Shown piece after piece: positions 24,572 to 32,080 of a stretch of 64,000 nt of DNA. Every line of letters starts with the position of its first letter. The first letter of the stretch is position 1. Origin of the DNA: Rudanella paleaurantiibacter. GTDB lineage: Bacteria; Bacteroidota; Bacteroidia; Cytophagales; Spirosomataceae. The notes under the pieces were generated by a model. It had not been told where the DNA came from. It ran no database searches and worked only from the letters and a program-made list of their open reading frames with translations. A program made the position numbers and the translations under genes. Location: NCBI RefSeq assembly GCF_009184635.1, contig NZ_WELI01000006.1:62001-126000 (forward strand). The letters run 5' to 3'.

Positions 24572-25279
24572 TTATAATTCGCGAATGCGGATGTTACGAT
24601 ACCAAACTTTGTCGCCGTGGTCTTGCAGGGCCAGGTGGCCTTTAGCGAACTTACCGAACCCTTCCCAGCTCTTAAACTTGCTGTTGGCTACCATTTTGTC
24701 CCACTCAGGGCCATTGGTTGCGTATTCAACAATTTTCTTACCGTTGAGGTAGTGCTCGGCGCGGCCGTCTTTAATCACGAGTTTGGCCTTGTTCCACTCA
24801 CCGGCAGGCTTCACGGCCGTTAGGTCGTTGGGGGGCAGCATGTCGTACAGCGAACCTGCTTTGTGGTTACCCGCCGATCCGGCAAATGAGTCGGGGTGCT
24901 TGGCGTCGTCGAGTACCTGCATTTCGGGGCCAGTGCTGTAGGTGGCACCGTATTTGGGGTCTTCGTTGACGTGGTAGATAATCCCGCTATTGCCCTTCTC
25001 CGAAATTTTCCATTCGATCTCCAGCTCGAAATCGCCGTATTCTTTATCCGTCACCAAATCGCCCGCGCCCCGGCCGCCGGTGAAATGAATAGCGCCATCG
25101 TCAATGGTCCATTTATCCGAAACAGGCTGACCGGCTTTTTTGTACGTATGCCAGCCCGCCAGCGACTTGCCGTCGAACAACTTTTCCCATTTTCCTTTTT
25201 TCGGACGGGCATCAGCGTCGGCGGTGAAGAGCATCGCAAAAGCAGCCAATGCCAGGGTTGTGTGTTTGAGGTATTTCAT
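24572..25279 (-). CDS. DUF1080 (3-keto-disaccharide hydrolase-type) protein
   Basis: A 235-residue secreted protein with a Sec signal peptide and a single DUF1080 concanavalin-like domain. Hallmarks are KLFDGKSLAGWHTYK, DFELEIEWKISEKGNSGIIY and GPEMQVLDD. Some members hydrolyse 3-keto-glycosides. Together with the exported TIM-barrel protein downstream, and perhaps with the DUF1553/DUF1501 pair, it suggests periplasmic breakdown of oxidised sugars (inference). It is the first gene of the pair, with the start ATG at 25279. Confidence 0.9.
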   Translation of the reverse strand: MKYLKHTTLALAAFAMLFTADADARPKKGKWEKLFDGKSLAGWHTYKKAGQPVSDKWTIDDGAIHFTGGRGAGDLVTDKEYGDFELEIEWKISEKGNSGIIYHVNEDPKYGATYSTGPEMQVLDDAKHPDSFAGSAGNHKAGSLYDMLPPNDLTAVKPAGEWNKAKLVIKDGRAEHYLNGKKIVEYATNGPEWDKMVANSKFKSWEGFGKFAKGHLALQDHGDKVWYRNIRIREL

Positions 25280-25389
25280 GAAGGTAAATTAATAATCGTT
25301 TATTCCTGTAGTACGTAAAGTCTCCAATCGGGCTTCACGTGTTAAAAAGAGTTGTTAAAATCGGCTCTACCCGTGCGTAAGCTGGTCGG

Positions 25390-26256
25390 CTACTGGTCGG
25401 CCGTAATTTCTTTCAAAAATCGGCGGAACGGCTCGGCAAATTCGGGGCGCTTAAGGGCAAACTCAACGGTTGTTTTCAGGAAATCAAGCTTGTTGCCAAT
25501 GTCGTGCCGTTTGCCTTCAATCCGGTGGGCGTACAGGTTTTCGCGCCGGAGGAGCAACTGCATGGCATCGGTGAGTTGGAGTTCACCGTTTTTGCCCATT
25601 TCGGTTTGGTCGAGAGCCGCAAAAATACCCGGCGTAAGCACGTACCGGCCGGCAATGGCTAGGTTCGAGGGGGCTTCATTCACGGCTGGTTTTTCAACCA
25701 GCTGGTCGAGGGCCATAATCCGGTCGCTGAGGGCGCTGCCGCCCACAATACCGTACCGGTTTACTTTCTCGTGCGGTACTTCTTCCACCGCAATTACCGA
25801 CCCGCCGTACTGCTCGTAGGTGTCGAGGAGTTGCTGGGTTACCGGAATCACGGCGTCCATGATGGTGTCGCCGAGTAGTACCGCAAAAGCCTCGTTACCC
25901 ACGTGATGCCGGGCGTACCGGATGGCGTCGCCGAGGCCGTTGAGCTGCCGTTGCCGTACGTAGTGGATGTTGGCCATGTCTGAGAGTCGGCGCATCTCAT
26001 TCAGCAGCATCTGATCTTCTTTCTCTTCGAGCCGCTCTTCCAGCTCGTAGTTGCGGTCGAAATGGTCTTCGATAGCTCGCTTGCCCTTTCCGGTGATAAT
26101 CAGAATGTCTTCGATACCCGAATCAACGGCTTCCTGCACCACATACTGAATGGTGGGCCGGTCGATGATGGGCAGCATTTCTTTGGGCTGAGCCTTGGTA
26201 GCAGGCAGGAATCGGGTGCCCAGACCAGCGGCTGGGATAACGGCTTTACGAATCAT
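25390..26256 (-). CDS. galU: UTP-glucose-1-phosphate uridylyltransferase
   Basis: A 288-residue GalU-type nucleotidyltransferase with PAAGLGTRFLPATKAQPKEM at the N-terminus (nucleotide-binding loop). Further motifs are LNGLGDAIRYA, FAVLLGDTI, VEKPAVNEAPS and a C-terminal EGKRHDIGNKLDFLK. It makes UDP-glucose from UTP and glucose-1-phosphate in the cytoplasm. The length is normal. The upstream gene is a GHMP kinase resembling glucuronokinase, so this enzyme or a relaxed paralogue could also convert a sugar-1-phosphate made by that kinase (inference). The two genes are separated by a palindromic repeat. Confidence 0.95.
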   Translation of the reverse strand: MIRKAVIPAAGLGTRFLPATKAQPKEMLPIIDRPTIQYVVQEAVDSGIEDILIITGKGKRAIEDHFDRNYELEERLEEKEDQMLLNEMRRLSDMANIHYVRQRQLNGLGDAIRYARHHVGNEAFAVLLGDTIMDAVIPVTQQLLDTYEQYGGSVIAVEEVPHEKVNRYGIVGGSALSDRIMALDQLVEKPAVNEAPSNLAIAGRYVLTPGIFAALDQTEMGKNGELQLTDAMQLLLRRENLYAHRIEGKRHDIGNKLDFLKTTVEFALKRPEFAEPFRRFLKEITADQ

Positions 26257-26263
26257 AATTTTT

Positions 26264-26390
26264 GTAGAGCCGCAATAGGTTGCGGCTCCTGTGCGTCAGC
26301 ACGTTTTGTGAGAATTAGAATCAAGATACCCGGTCAGAAGACGCAAGATGGTACTATCCAGCGGTGAGCCGCAAGATGTTGCGGCTCTAC
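26264..26390. repeat. Paired palindromic repeat, GAGCCGCAA family
   Basis: Two perfect 9-bp hairpins, GAGCCGCAA-TAGG-TTGCGGCTC (26267-26288) and GAGCCGCAA-GATG-TTGCGGCTC (26366-26387), are themselves in inverted arrangement within GTAGAGCC...GGCTCTAC. The right end touches the stop codon of the GHMP kinase. Confidence 0.8.
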
Positions 26391-27385
26391 TAATTAATAA
26401 AAGGCTTGATAACGCGTGCATTTAACTTCCGCAGCTCCACAAAAAGCTGGTTGAGCATGGTGTCGTCCTGATAAACACCGATGATAGACCCACCAGAGCC
26501 CGTAAACGAAGCGGAAGCCCCGCAGGCGCGGGCCGCCCGAATCAGGGCCAGATTGCGCTCACTGATGTTGTAGATCTGGGTACGCAAATCGAAGTTGCGG
26601 TTAATAAGATCGTGCAACAGGTGCGTTTGGTTGTTCACAATGGCGTCGCGGCCCTGCTGGGCTACGTCGGCAATGTCGGCCAGGGTCTGTACCACTTTTT
26701 CCTCGCCTTTGAGCCAGCGGGCGCGCACATCGTTGTGTACCCGCCCCGACTGTTTGCCCAGGTCGGTATCGTACGCAATGTACAACTTGGGCAGCAGACG
26801 CGGGTCGAGGGGTTCGTATTCGCCATGCCCCTGCCGGTCCATAATGCTCCGGTCGAAGTCCATGTACACGCAGCCCTCGTAGCACTGAATCACCCGATCT
26901 TGCAGGCCGGCTGTGATTCCCAGTTCGTCCATTTCGGAGCCCAGCACCAGGTTGGGCAAAATGGGCAGCGGAATCTCGACGTTGTAGAATGTCATGAGTG
27001 CCCGGAAAGCCGCCACAATAATGGCACTCGACCCCGACAGGCCCACCTGCCTCGGAATGGAGGTGTTGTAGCGAATGGAAAAGTTACGGTTGGCCAGCCG
27101 GATACCCTCGCGGTCGCAGTGGTCCACAAAGGTTTTGATGGCCGCTTTGAGCAAGGGTACACCACCATGATACCCCAGGGTGCTGACGGCGTCGCGCAGG
27201 TCGTACAAAGACCGGAACTGGTTGGTGTCCTGGGGTTGCGGTTCAATGTTCAGCTCGGGCGATTCGTAGAGCGTAATCGATGCCCCGAAGTTGCGGACAC
27301 TGATCGAGATGGTTTTACCAAAAAAGCCGTCCGACGGATTCCCCATGAGGCCCGCCCGGGCGTAGGCGCGGGTTTCGATAATCAA
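26390..27385 (-). CDS. GHMP kinase, glucuronokinase-like
   Basis: A 331-residue GHMP-superfamily sugar kinase. The ATP-binding GLSGSSA (115-121) is preceded by SIPRQV. The MGNPSDGFFGKTIS N-terminus and the later GITAGLQDRVIQCYEGCVYMDF are very like plant-type glucuronokinase. The C-terminal motif GASASFTGSGGSIIG is the usual GHMP motif 3. The likely reaction is ATP-dependent phosphorylation at C1 of glucuronate or a related sugar. The start is a TTG at 27385; no ATG fits the conserved N-terminus. Co-orientation with galU suggests a salvage route to a UDP-sugar. Substrate assignment is by motif resemblance only. Confidence 0.82.
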   Translation of the reverse strand: MIIETRAYARAGLMGNPSDGFFGKTISISVRNFGASITLYESPELNIEPQPQDTNQFRSLYDLRDAVSTLGYHGGVPLLKAAIKTFVDHCDREGIRLANRNFSIRYNTSIPRQVGLSGSSAIIVAAFRALMTFYNVEIPLPILPNLVLGSEMDELGITAGLQDRVIQCYEGCVYMDFDRSIMDRQGHGEYEPLDPRLLPKLYIAYDTDLGKQSGRVHNDVRARWLKGEEKVVQTLADIADVAQQGRDAIVNNQTHLLHDLINRNFDLRTQIYNISERNLALIRAARACGASASFTGSGGSIIGVYQDDTMLNQLFVELRKLNARVIKPFIN

Positions 27386-27497
27386 AGCTAAAAAGACGTT
27401 GGATTAAGGGTTCGGGACGCTGGAAATGGCCGGGTAGCAAAGGCTCAGAAAACCAGTGCGCCGGTGGCCGGCGTCTTTCAACGCCCAAAAATACAAA

Positions 27498-27529
27498 AGC
27501 GACCGAAGACTATACTGTCCTCGGCCGCT
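27498..27529 (-). terminator. Terminator of the repressor-side transcript
   Basis: An imperfect stem (AGCGACCGA against TCGGCCGCT, with a G-T type pair) is followed on the reverse strand by TTTTGTATTTTT. Confidence 0.7.
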
Positions 27530-27555
27530 TCGTTACTAACAGCGCTCTACTTCTG

Positions 27556-28038
27556 TTATTGACGGTCGGAGCCTTGCTCCTTTGGATTATGGTCATATCC
27601 CTTATTATGAGGATCATAGCCCTGGTTTGGGTTGTCGCCCGCTTCCAGGTATGTCGCATCATTCCGATCAAATAAAGCTTCGTCGGACGGATTTTCGGAG
27701 ATGGCGCTCAGTTTGGCCGCGGCTTCGTCCGACATCAGGCGTCCGGTTTGCTCGCCCTCGATCATGGCGCGGGGGTCTACATCCCATCCCTGCGTACTGT
27801 CGAAGCTTTCGCCGGTTGGCAGGGCTACCTCGCCCTCGCGGGCGTGGCTCTCTTTTGTTGCCTGATTGTCGCGCATGTGGGCGGTGTCCATGTCCATGCC
27901 CGACGTAGCATCTCTGAATTCATTCGTACCAACCCCTTCTGATACCCGACCGTAGTCAGAATCACCGTGTTGGTTTGGGTTTTGCGAGTAAAACTCGCCA
28001 TCGACGTTTTCGGGGTCGAATTGTGATTTGGTAGCCAT
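27556..28038 (-). CDS. Unknown hydrophilic acidic protein in regulator operon
   Basis: A 160-residue protein I do not recognise. It is hydrophilic, rich in D, N, E and G, and has no cysteine, signal peptide or membrane segment. It looks largely disordered, with near-repeated phrases such as NPNQHGDSDYG, DNPNQGYDPHNKGYDHNPK. It lies 40 nt downstream of the Cro/cI-like regulator on the same strand and is followed by a terminator, so it probably belongs to the same transcript. A role as an anti-repressor or other partner of the regulator is possible, but the only evidence is position. Confidence 0.65.
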   Translation of the reverse strand: MATKSQFDPENVDGEFYSQNPNQHGDSDYGRVSEGVGTNEFRDATSGMDMDTAHMRDNQATKESHAREGEVALPTGESFDSTQGWDVDPRAMIEGEQTGRLMSDEAAAKLSAISENPSDEALFDRNDATYLEAGDNPNQGYDPHNKGYDHNPKEQGSDRQ

Positions 28039-28078
28039 AACGTTGGAGTGATTTGTCGATATAACTCAACGTCATGGG

Positions 28079-28471
28079 TCAATGTTCTAAAAATGGGCCG
28101 CCCTTTTTCTGAACGGCATCGCGCAGTTCGGCCCGGAGATCGTCGGTGGTTTGCTGGAGTAAATTTACCCGCTCATTGAGCTGAAACAGGAGGTATTCCA
28201 TGTTGCGGAGCCGCTCGTCGGTGGTGATGGCGGCTGAGGGTGATGGCGGCATTGACCGAAACATGAGGCCCTCGCCCCGCAGCAGCCAATCGCCGTTGAC
28301 GTTCGGAAAAGCCACCAGAATTTTCTCCAGTGTGTCATAACGGGGTTTTAGCCGGCCGTGTAAGACGTGGTATATTTTTTCGCCCCGATGTTCGCCCAAA
28401 TGGCGAGAAAATTCGAGAACGCTCAGGTCGAGGGCGTCAATCAGTTGTTGCAGTCGGTGGTGAATCGTCAT
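28079..28471 (-). CDS. Cro/cI-like helix-turn-helix regulator
   Basis: A 130-residue protein. Residues ~5-60 form an XRE-type HTH domain of the kind found in Bacteroidota phage-like regulators (LSVLEFSRHLG...KIYHVLHGRLKPRYDTLEKILVAFPNVNGDWLLRGEG). Residues ~85-120 form a predicted coiled coil (ERLRNMEYLLFQLNERVNLL), probably for dimerisation. There is no peptidase domain, so it is not a LexA/cI-type self-cleaving repressor. It is divergent from a nuclease operon. Two matching dyads lie in the shared upstream region, one 22 bp before its own start, consistent with autoregulation. Confidence 0.85.
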   Translation of the reverse strand: MTIHHRLQQLIDALDLSVLEFSRHLGEHRGEKIYHVLHGRLKPRYDTLEKILVAFPNVNGDWLLRGEGLMFRSMPPSPSAAITTDERLRNMEYLLFQLNERVNLLQQTTDDLRAELRDAVQKKGGPFLEH

Positions 28472-28492
28472 AGGCTGTGGTGAGTTGAAGGC

Positions 28493-28508
28493 TACACAAA
28501 ACTATGTA
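28493..28508. promoter_or_regulatory. Operator-like dyad O1 (TACACA-AAAC-TATGTA)
   Basis: A 16-bp dyad in which 5 of 6 half-site positions are complementary. It lies 22 bp upstream of the regulator ATG. The same sequence pattern with the same AAAC centre recurs at 28665-28680. Confidence 0.6.
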
Positions 28509-28664
28509 AAAACTAAACTGATTAAACGGCCCGGGAGGATGCGTTATTTTTCGGAATGTTTACGGGCGGAATAGCGTTTTGATTACGTGTAAAGCCGTCT
28601 TTGTGCGGGTTACGTGGCCTTGAGTAGCGGGGCTGTGTTTTGGGTGGGGCGGGTCTTGGAAATT

Positions 28665-28680
28665 TACGCAAAACTGTGTA
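28665..28680. promoter_or_regulatory. Operator-like dyad O2 (TACGCA-AAAC-TGTGTA)
   Basis: A second copy of the dyad, again with 5 of 6 half-site positions complementary and an identical AAAC centre. It lies 86 bp before the first gene of the rightward operon, so it is well placed to control that promoter. The rest of 28472-28766 shows no gene. Confidence 0.6.
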
Positions 28681-28766
28681 TTTTTACTTGCTTGCTGGCA
28701 CCCCTGTAAAAGGCAAAAGGGACCGCAATGTGGGCCCCCTGCTTGAACAGTAAACAACAAATACTA

Positions 28767-29450
28767 ATGAACACGCAAAACAAAAACATCGCTGAGACAA
28801 ATCAAAACGGTACCGGGTTAAAACCTGATCAAAAAATCGGATCGGGTGGGTACCCGCACGGCGAAATCGACCCTTCGGTGGGCGGTTTACCGGCATACAA
28901 GTACCTCGAAGGACATCCCCGGCAGTATCGGTTCGACGCCAAAGAAGGGGTGTTCAATATCAACGGGGTGGAGAAGCTCGGTCGTTCGCTCACCTTTCAG
29001 CCGATTGCCTGGCGCATTTTTACGGACAATATCCTGAACATGGGCACCAAAAACTGGGCGGAGATTTTTTTCATTGATGAGAAAAACTGCGTGTCGGCGG
29101 TGCTGTTTCACGGCTACTCGGTCGATAACATCTTCCGGCTCATCGAACCTTTGTACTACGACGACCAGACCCTGGCCGATGTGGTGATTACGGCCGTGGC
29201 TGAGAAAAAGGAAAACACCAAGATTCAGCCGAAAGGGGTGTATTTCATTGCTTCGTTTTCGTACCAGATGGGTGAGCCAACCCGCACGGCCCAACTGAAA
29301 CAGTACGCCCGGTCGGTGAAGCTGTTTCGGCAGGAGACCCTCACGGACATTGCCAACATCAAAACGGCGTACAATTACTACAACCCGTTTTACAACGAAC
29401 AACTGCCGGCCACCAACGAACCGTTGGCCCTAAACGCCGACCCTGTTTAA
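28767..29450 (+). CDS. Unknown protein, first gene of nuclease operon
   Basis: A 227-residue protein I do not recognise. The ATG at 28767 is preferred over the in-frame codon at 28728. An N-terminal disordered stretch of about 50 residues is followed by a compact domain with phrases such as FNINGVEKLGRSLTF, NWAEIFFIDEKNCVSAVLFHGY and KGVYFIASFSYQMG. This domain looks like an alpha/beta or OB-type fold. It is 4 nt upstream of a PD-(D/E)XK nuclease gene. In phage recombination modules the nuclease's neighbour is typically a single-strand annealing or binding protein, so such a role is a reasonable guess. No motif confirms it. Confidence 0.8.
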   Translation: MNTQNKNIAETNQNGTGLKPDQKIGSGGYPHGEIDPSVGGLPAYKYLEGHPRQYRFDAKEGVFNINGVEKLGRSLTFQPIAWRIFTDNILNMGTKNWAEIFFIDEKNCVSAVLFHGYSVDNIFRLIEPLYYDDQTLADVVITAVAEKKENTKIQPKGVYFIASFSYQMGEPTRTAQLKQYARSVKLFRQETLTDIANIKTAYNYYNPFYNEQLPATNEPLALNADPV

Positions 29451-29454
29451 GCCT

Positions 29455-30237
29455 ATGCATGTTTATTCACAACCGCGGTTAGCGGACCGTTGGGCACCGG
29501 GCTCCGACAATTGGCTGCCCATGCCCGACTACCGGGCCATTGCGCGGGTATCAAACTCCGACCTGACCCGGCTCAAAGAAGAACACCTGGGGTTGGGTAA
29601 CAGCCTGCCGGGTGGGGGGCAGTCGGCCCGGCAACCTTCCGAGCAGACCCAAACGGTGGGTAAGGCGTTTCATCAGCACTTGCTTGAACCGGAGTCGGTT
29701 GGTACCATCTTGCGGCAGCTCATGCCCGATTTGCTCGCACCGGGGCAACTGGAGCGGGCGCAGACAGAGCAGGTAGCCGAGCTGATGGATGTGGTTCGGC
29801 AAGATGCCTTTTGCCGCCGGTACTTGCAGAAAGCCGAAAAAGAGCGGGTAGTGCTTTTCACCGAGCCTGAGACCGGCATTGCCTGCAAGGCCCGGCTTGA
29901 TCTGGTGTACACGAGCCCCAAACGGCAAAATGCGCTCGTGCTCGATTTTAAAACGACCTCGGCCCGTACACAGGCCCAATTTTTACAGAGTTGCTACGAT
30001 TACGATTACGACCGGCAGGCGGCTTTTTACCTCGATAGCCTCCGGTACGCGGGCGACGAGTGGGCCGCTACCCGTCAGTTTCGGTTTGTGTTTATCGGGG
30101 TGATGAAGCAGCAGCCCCATCGGCTGTTTGCCGTTGATGCCACCTCGCTACCGGGGTTTGTGGAGTACGGCCGTAAAAAATACCGGTTCTGGCTCCGCAA
30201 GTGGCAACAGGAAAATGGTGTATCGCTTTCGGATTAG
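29455..30237 (+). CDS. PD-(D/E)XK nuclease, RecE/Cas4-like
   Basis: A 260-residue nuclease of the PD-(D/E)XK superfamily, resembling phage exonuclease VIII/DUF3799 proteins. Visible elements, in order: VSNSDLTRL (~32-40), the motif-I histidine in GKAFHQHLLEPE (H73), CKARLDLVY (D149), VLDFKTT (D164, K166) and motif IV YDRQAAFYLDSL (Q188, Y192). This full set predicts an active Mg2+-dependent DNA exonuclease. It lies 4 nt after an unknown gene and 49 nt before another, within an operon that has an operator-like upstream region and a strong terminator. There is no Cys cluster, so it is not an iron-sulfur Cas4/AddB type. Confidence 0.85.
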   Translation: MHVYSQPRLADRWAPGSDNWLPMPDYRAIARVSNSDLTRLKEEHLGLGNSLPGGGQSARQPSEQTQTVGKAFHQHLLEPESVGTILRQLMPDLLAPGQLERAQTEQVAELMDVVRQDAFCRRYLQKAEKERVVLFTEPETGIACKARLDLVYTSPKRQNALVLDFKTTSARTQAQFLQSCYDYDYDRQAAFYLDSLRYAGDEWAATRQFRFVFIGVMKQQPHRLFAVDATSLPGFVEYGRKKYRFWLRKWQQENGVSLSD

Positions 30238-30286
30238 GGCTGCCTGACGCAGCCTGCCGAAATCGGTAGCCGCAAACGAGACAATC

Positions 30287-30670
30287 ATGGAAACGTTCAC
30301 AATAGAGCCGCCAATGACCAGCAGCCTGACGTTACTGACCGTAACGCCGTCGGCCTTGCAGTACAATTGGGGTATCGATGGGCTAGTGCTTTGGATCGAA
30401 GACCTCAGCAGCGATAATAGCCTGCTGGCGCGCATGCCCGACTTGCTCCAACGCATCGGGTTTGCCATTGAACTGCAGACCGGCTGGGACCACCGGTACG
30501 ATTCGGGAACCCTGCACCCGCTGTACGGCTACCGGATTCTGCTGCGCGATGGCACCGGCCTCTGGCACGCCATTCGGGTCGACGAAGCAGGGCGGTTTGT
30601 GCACACGGTGCCGCTCGAAGAGCTGGACTACGAAATCGCCTATGATATGGTGATGTGGGTGGACCTGTAG
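30287..30670 (+). CDS. Unknown small protein, third gene of nuclease operon
   Basis: A 127-residue protein I do not recognise. It has no signal peptide or membrane segment. It contains many tryptophans and aromatics (YNWGIDGLVLWIEDL, GWDHRYDSG, GLWHAIRVDE) and an acidic C-terminus. It is followed 27 nt later by the terminator at 30698-30722, so it is the last gene of the operon. It could be a regulator or partner of the nuclease; position is the only evidence. Confidence 0.75.
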   Translation: METFTIEPPMTSSLTLLTVTPSALQYNWGIDGLVLWIEDLSSDNSLLARMPDLLQRIGFAIELQTGWDHRYDSGTLHPLYGYRILLRDGTGLWHAIRVDEAGRFVHTVPLEELDYEIAYDMVMWVDL

Positions 30671-30697
30671 GGGCCGTACCCGTTGAGATAAAAACAG

Positions 30698-30722
30698 AAC
30701 GCGGGCCTCCCGCGTTTTTTTA
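30698..30722 (+). terminator. Rho-independent terminator of nuclease operon
   Basis: AACGCGGG pairs with CCCGCGTT around a three-base CCT loop, and a T7 tract follows. It cleanly closes the operon of 28767-30670. Confidence 0.9.
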
Positions 30723-30745
30723 TTCATTACCAACTACTCAACGTC

Positions 30746-31927
30746 TTGAAACGAACAACCAAAATACTACTGGCACTGCTGGTGCTGCTCATTGTGGGGC
30801 GGTTGCTGCTGCCTTATGTCGTGCTGCGGTACGTGAACAAGGTGCTGGCCGATATGGGTAGCTATACGGGCCGTATCGAAGATGTAAACATTGCCCTGCT
30901 GCGGGGCGCTTACCAGATCGAAGACCTGCGGATTCGTAAAATCAATGGTAAGGTCAAAGAGCCGTTTCTGTACATCCCCAAAGCCGACTTGTCTATTGAA
31001 TGGAAATCGCTGTTCAAAGGCGAGCTGGTGGGCGAGGTCGAGGCTTACGAACCGGAGCTAAACTTTGCGTTCAGCAACAACGAGTCGGAGCGGCAAACCG
31101 GAGAAGAAGTCGACTGGACGGTGCTGGTAAAAGACCTGTTGCCCATACAGATCAACCGGTTTGCCGTAATCAATGGCCGCATCGACCTCGCCAGCCTGAT
31201 TACCAAACCCCGTGCCGACCTGTCCATGCAGCGGTTCAATGGCGAAATTCGCAATATCCGAAACGTAGAAGAGGTGACGGGAAAGCTGCCCTCGCCCGTG
31301 TGGGCCACAGGCGACATTCCGGGCTATGGCGGTACCATGCGCTTTGATGCCAATATGTACCTGCTCAAACCCATGCCCGATTTTAACTACGACCTGCGGT
31401 TCACGAACATCGAGATGACCAAGCTCAACGAGATGGCCCGGGCCTATGCCAACATCGACTTCGAACGGGGCCGATTAAACGTGTTCAGTGAGATGGCCAT
31501 GAATGATGGTAAGCTGAACGGCTACGTAAAGCCGTTGACGAAGGAGATGAAAATCTTTAAGCTCGACGAAAACGATAACCGGTCGGTCGGTCGGTTTTTT
31601 ACCGAGTTGCTGGCGCAGGGTGGAACGGCCCTGCTCAAAAACCAGAAACTCGATCAGGTAGCCACCCGTATTCCGTTATCGGGCACCGTTGATGACGTTA
31701 AAACAGGCTTGTGGCCGACCATTTTTGGTGTTTTACGCAATGCTTACATTCAGGCGTTCAAAGGTGAGTTCGACAATGACATCACGTTTAAAGATGCCTT
31801 GAGCAATTTCCGGGAAGACCTGAAAGAGAAGCGAGCCGAGCGCAAAGCTGAACGGAAGGAGAAGCGCGAAAAACGGAAGGAAGAGCGGCAGCAACGCCGG
31901 GAACAACGCCGGGAAGGGCGCCCCTAA
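30746..31927 (+). CDS. AsmA/DUF748-like envelope protein
   Basis: A 393-residue protein with an N-terminal membrane anchor (ILLALLVLLIVGRLLLPYVV). A long beta-rich region follows with phrases typical of AsmA/DUF748 proteins (VNIALLRGAYQIEDLRI, VEAYEPELNFAF, INRFAVINGRIDL). It ends in a very basic, lysine/arginine-rich coiled tail (~360-393, KAERKEKREKRKEERQ). Family members form periplasmic bridges linked to lipid transport or outer-membrane biogenesis. The start is the TTG at 30746, since no ATG precedes the anchor. The basic tail is unusual: in this orientation it would lie in the periplasm. Confidence 0.75.
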   Translation: MKRTTKILLALLVLLIVGRLLLPYVVLRYVNKVLADMGSYTGRIEDVNIALLRGAYQIEDLRIRKINGKVKEPFLYIPKADLSIEWKSLFKGELVGEVEAYEPELNFAFSNNESERQTGEEVDWTVLVKDLLPIQINRFAVINGRIDLASLITKPRADLSMQRFNGEIRNIRNVEEVTGKLPSPVWATGDIPGYGGTMRFDANMYLLKPMPDFNYDLRFTNIEMTKLNEMARAYANIDFERGRLNVFSEMAMNDGKLNGYVKPLTKEMKIFKLDENDNRSVGRFFTELLAQGGTALLKNQKLDQVATRIPLSGTVDDVKTGLWPTIFGVLRNAYIQAFKGEFDNDITFKDALSNFREDLKEKRAERKAERKEKREKRKEERQQRREQRREGRP

Positions 31928-31954
31928 AAGCCCCGCGAAGCCGTACAATTTGGG

Positions 31955-31962
31955 TATCTTTG
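31955..31962 (+). promoter_or_regulatory. TATCTTTG -7 element upstream of the 37-residue gene
   Basis: It matches the Bacteroidota consensus TAnnTTTG exactly. It ends 4 nt before the ATG at 31967, implying a leaderless or nearly leaderless transcript. Confidence 0.5.
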
Positions 31963-31966
31963 CGGC

Positions 31967-32080
31967 ATGAAATGGCTCCGTGACTTTTACCGCGAGTACA
32001 AACCGTATGTGTTTTCCGACGGGTGGTACTATATCTTCATCGTGGTTTTCATTATTCTGATGTTTGTTTTCTTTTCCTGA
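31967..32080 (+). CDS. 37-residue single-span membrane protein
   Basis: A short reading frame encodes MKWLRDFYREYKPYVFSDGW and then a strongly hydrophobic helix (YYIFIVVFIILMFVFFS). Its TGA stop is followed immediately by the ATG of the diacylglycerol kinase-like gene, so the two are translationally coupled. A perfect TATCTTTG -7 element (31955-31962) lies only a few bases before the start. The amphipathic basic N-terminus plus one transmembrane helix suggests a small membrane-bound partner, possibly recruiting the lipid kinase. I do not recognise a family. Confidence 0.7.
   Translation: MKWLRDFYREYKPYVFSDGWYYIFIVVFIILMFVFFS

Noticed and set aside
27556-30670. A complete prophage or integrative element
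   Set aside because: No integrase, attachment repeats, structural, packaging or lysis genes were found; only a regulator-nuclease module is present.
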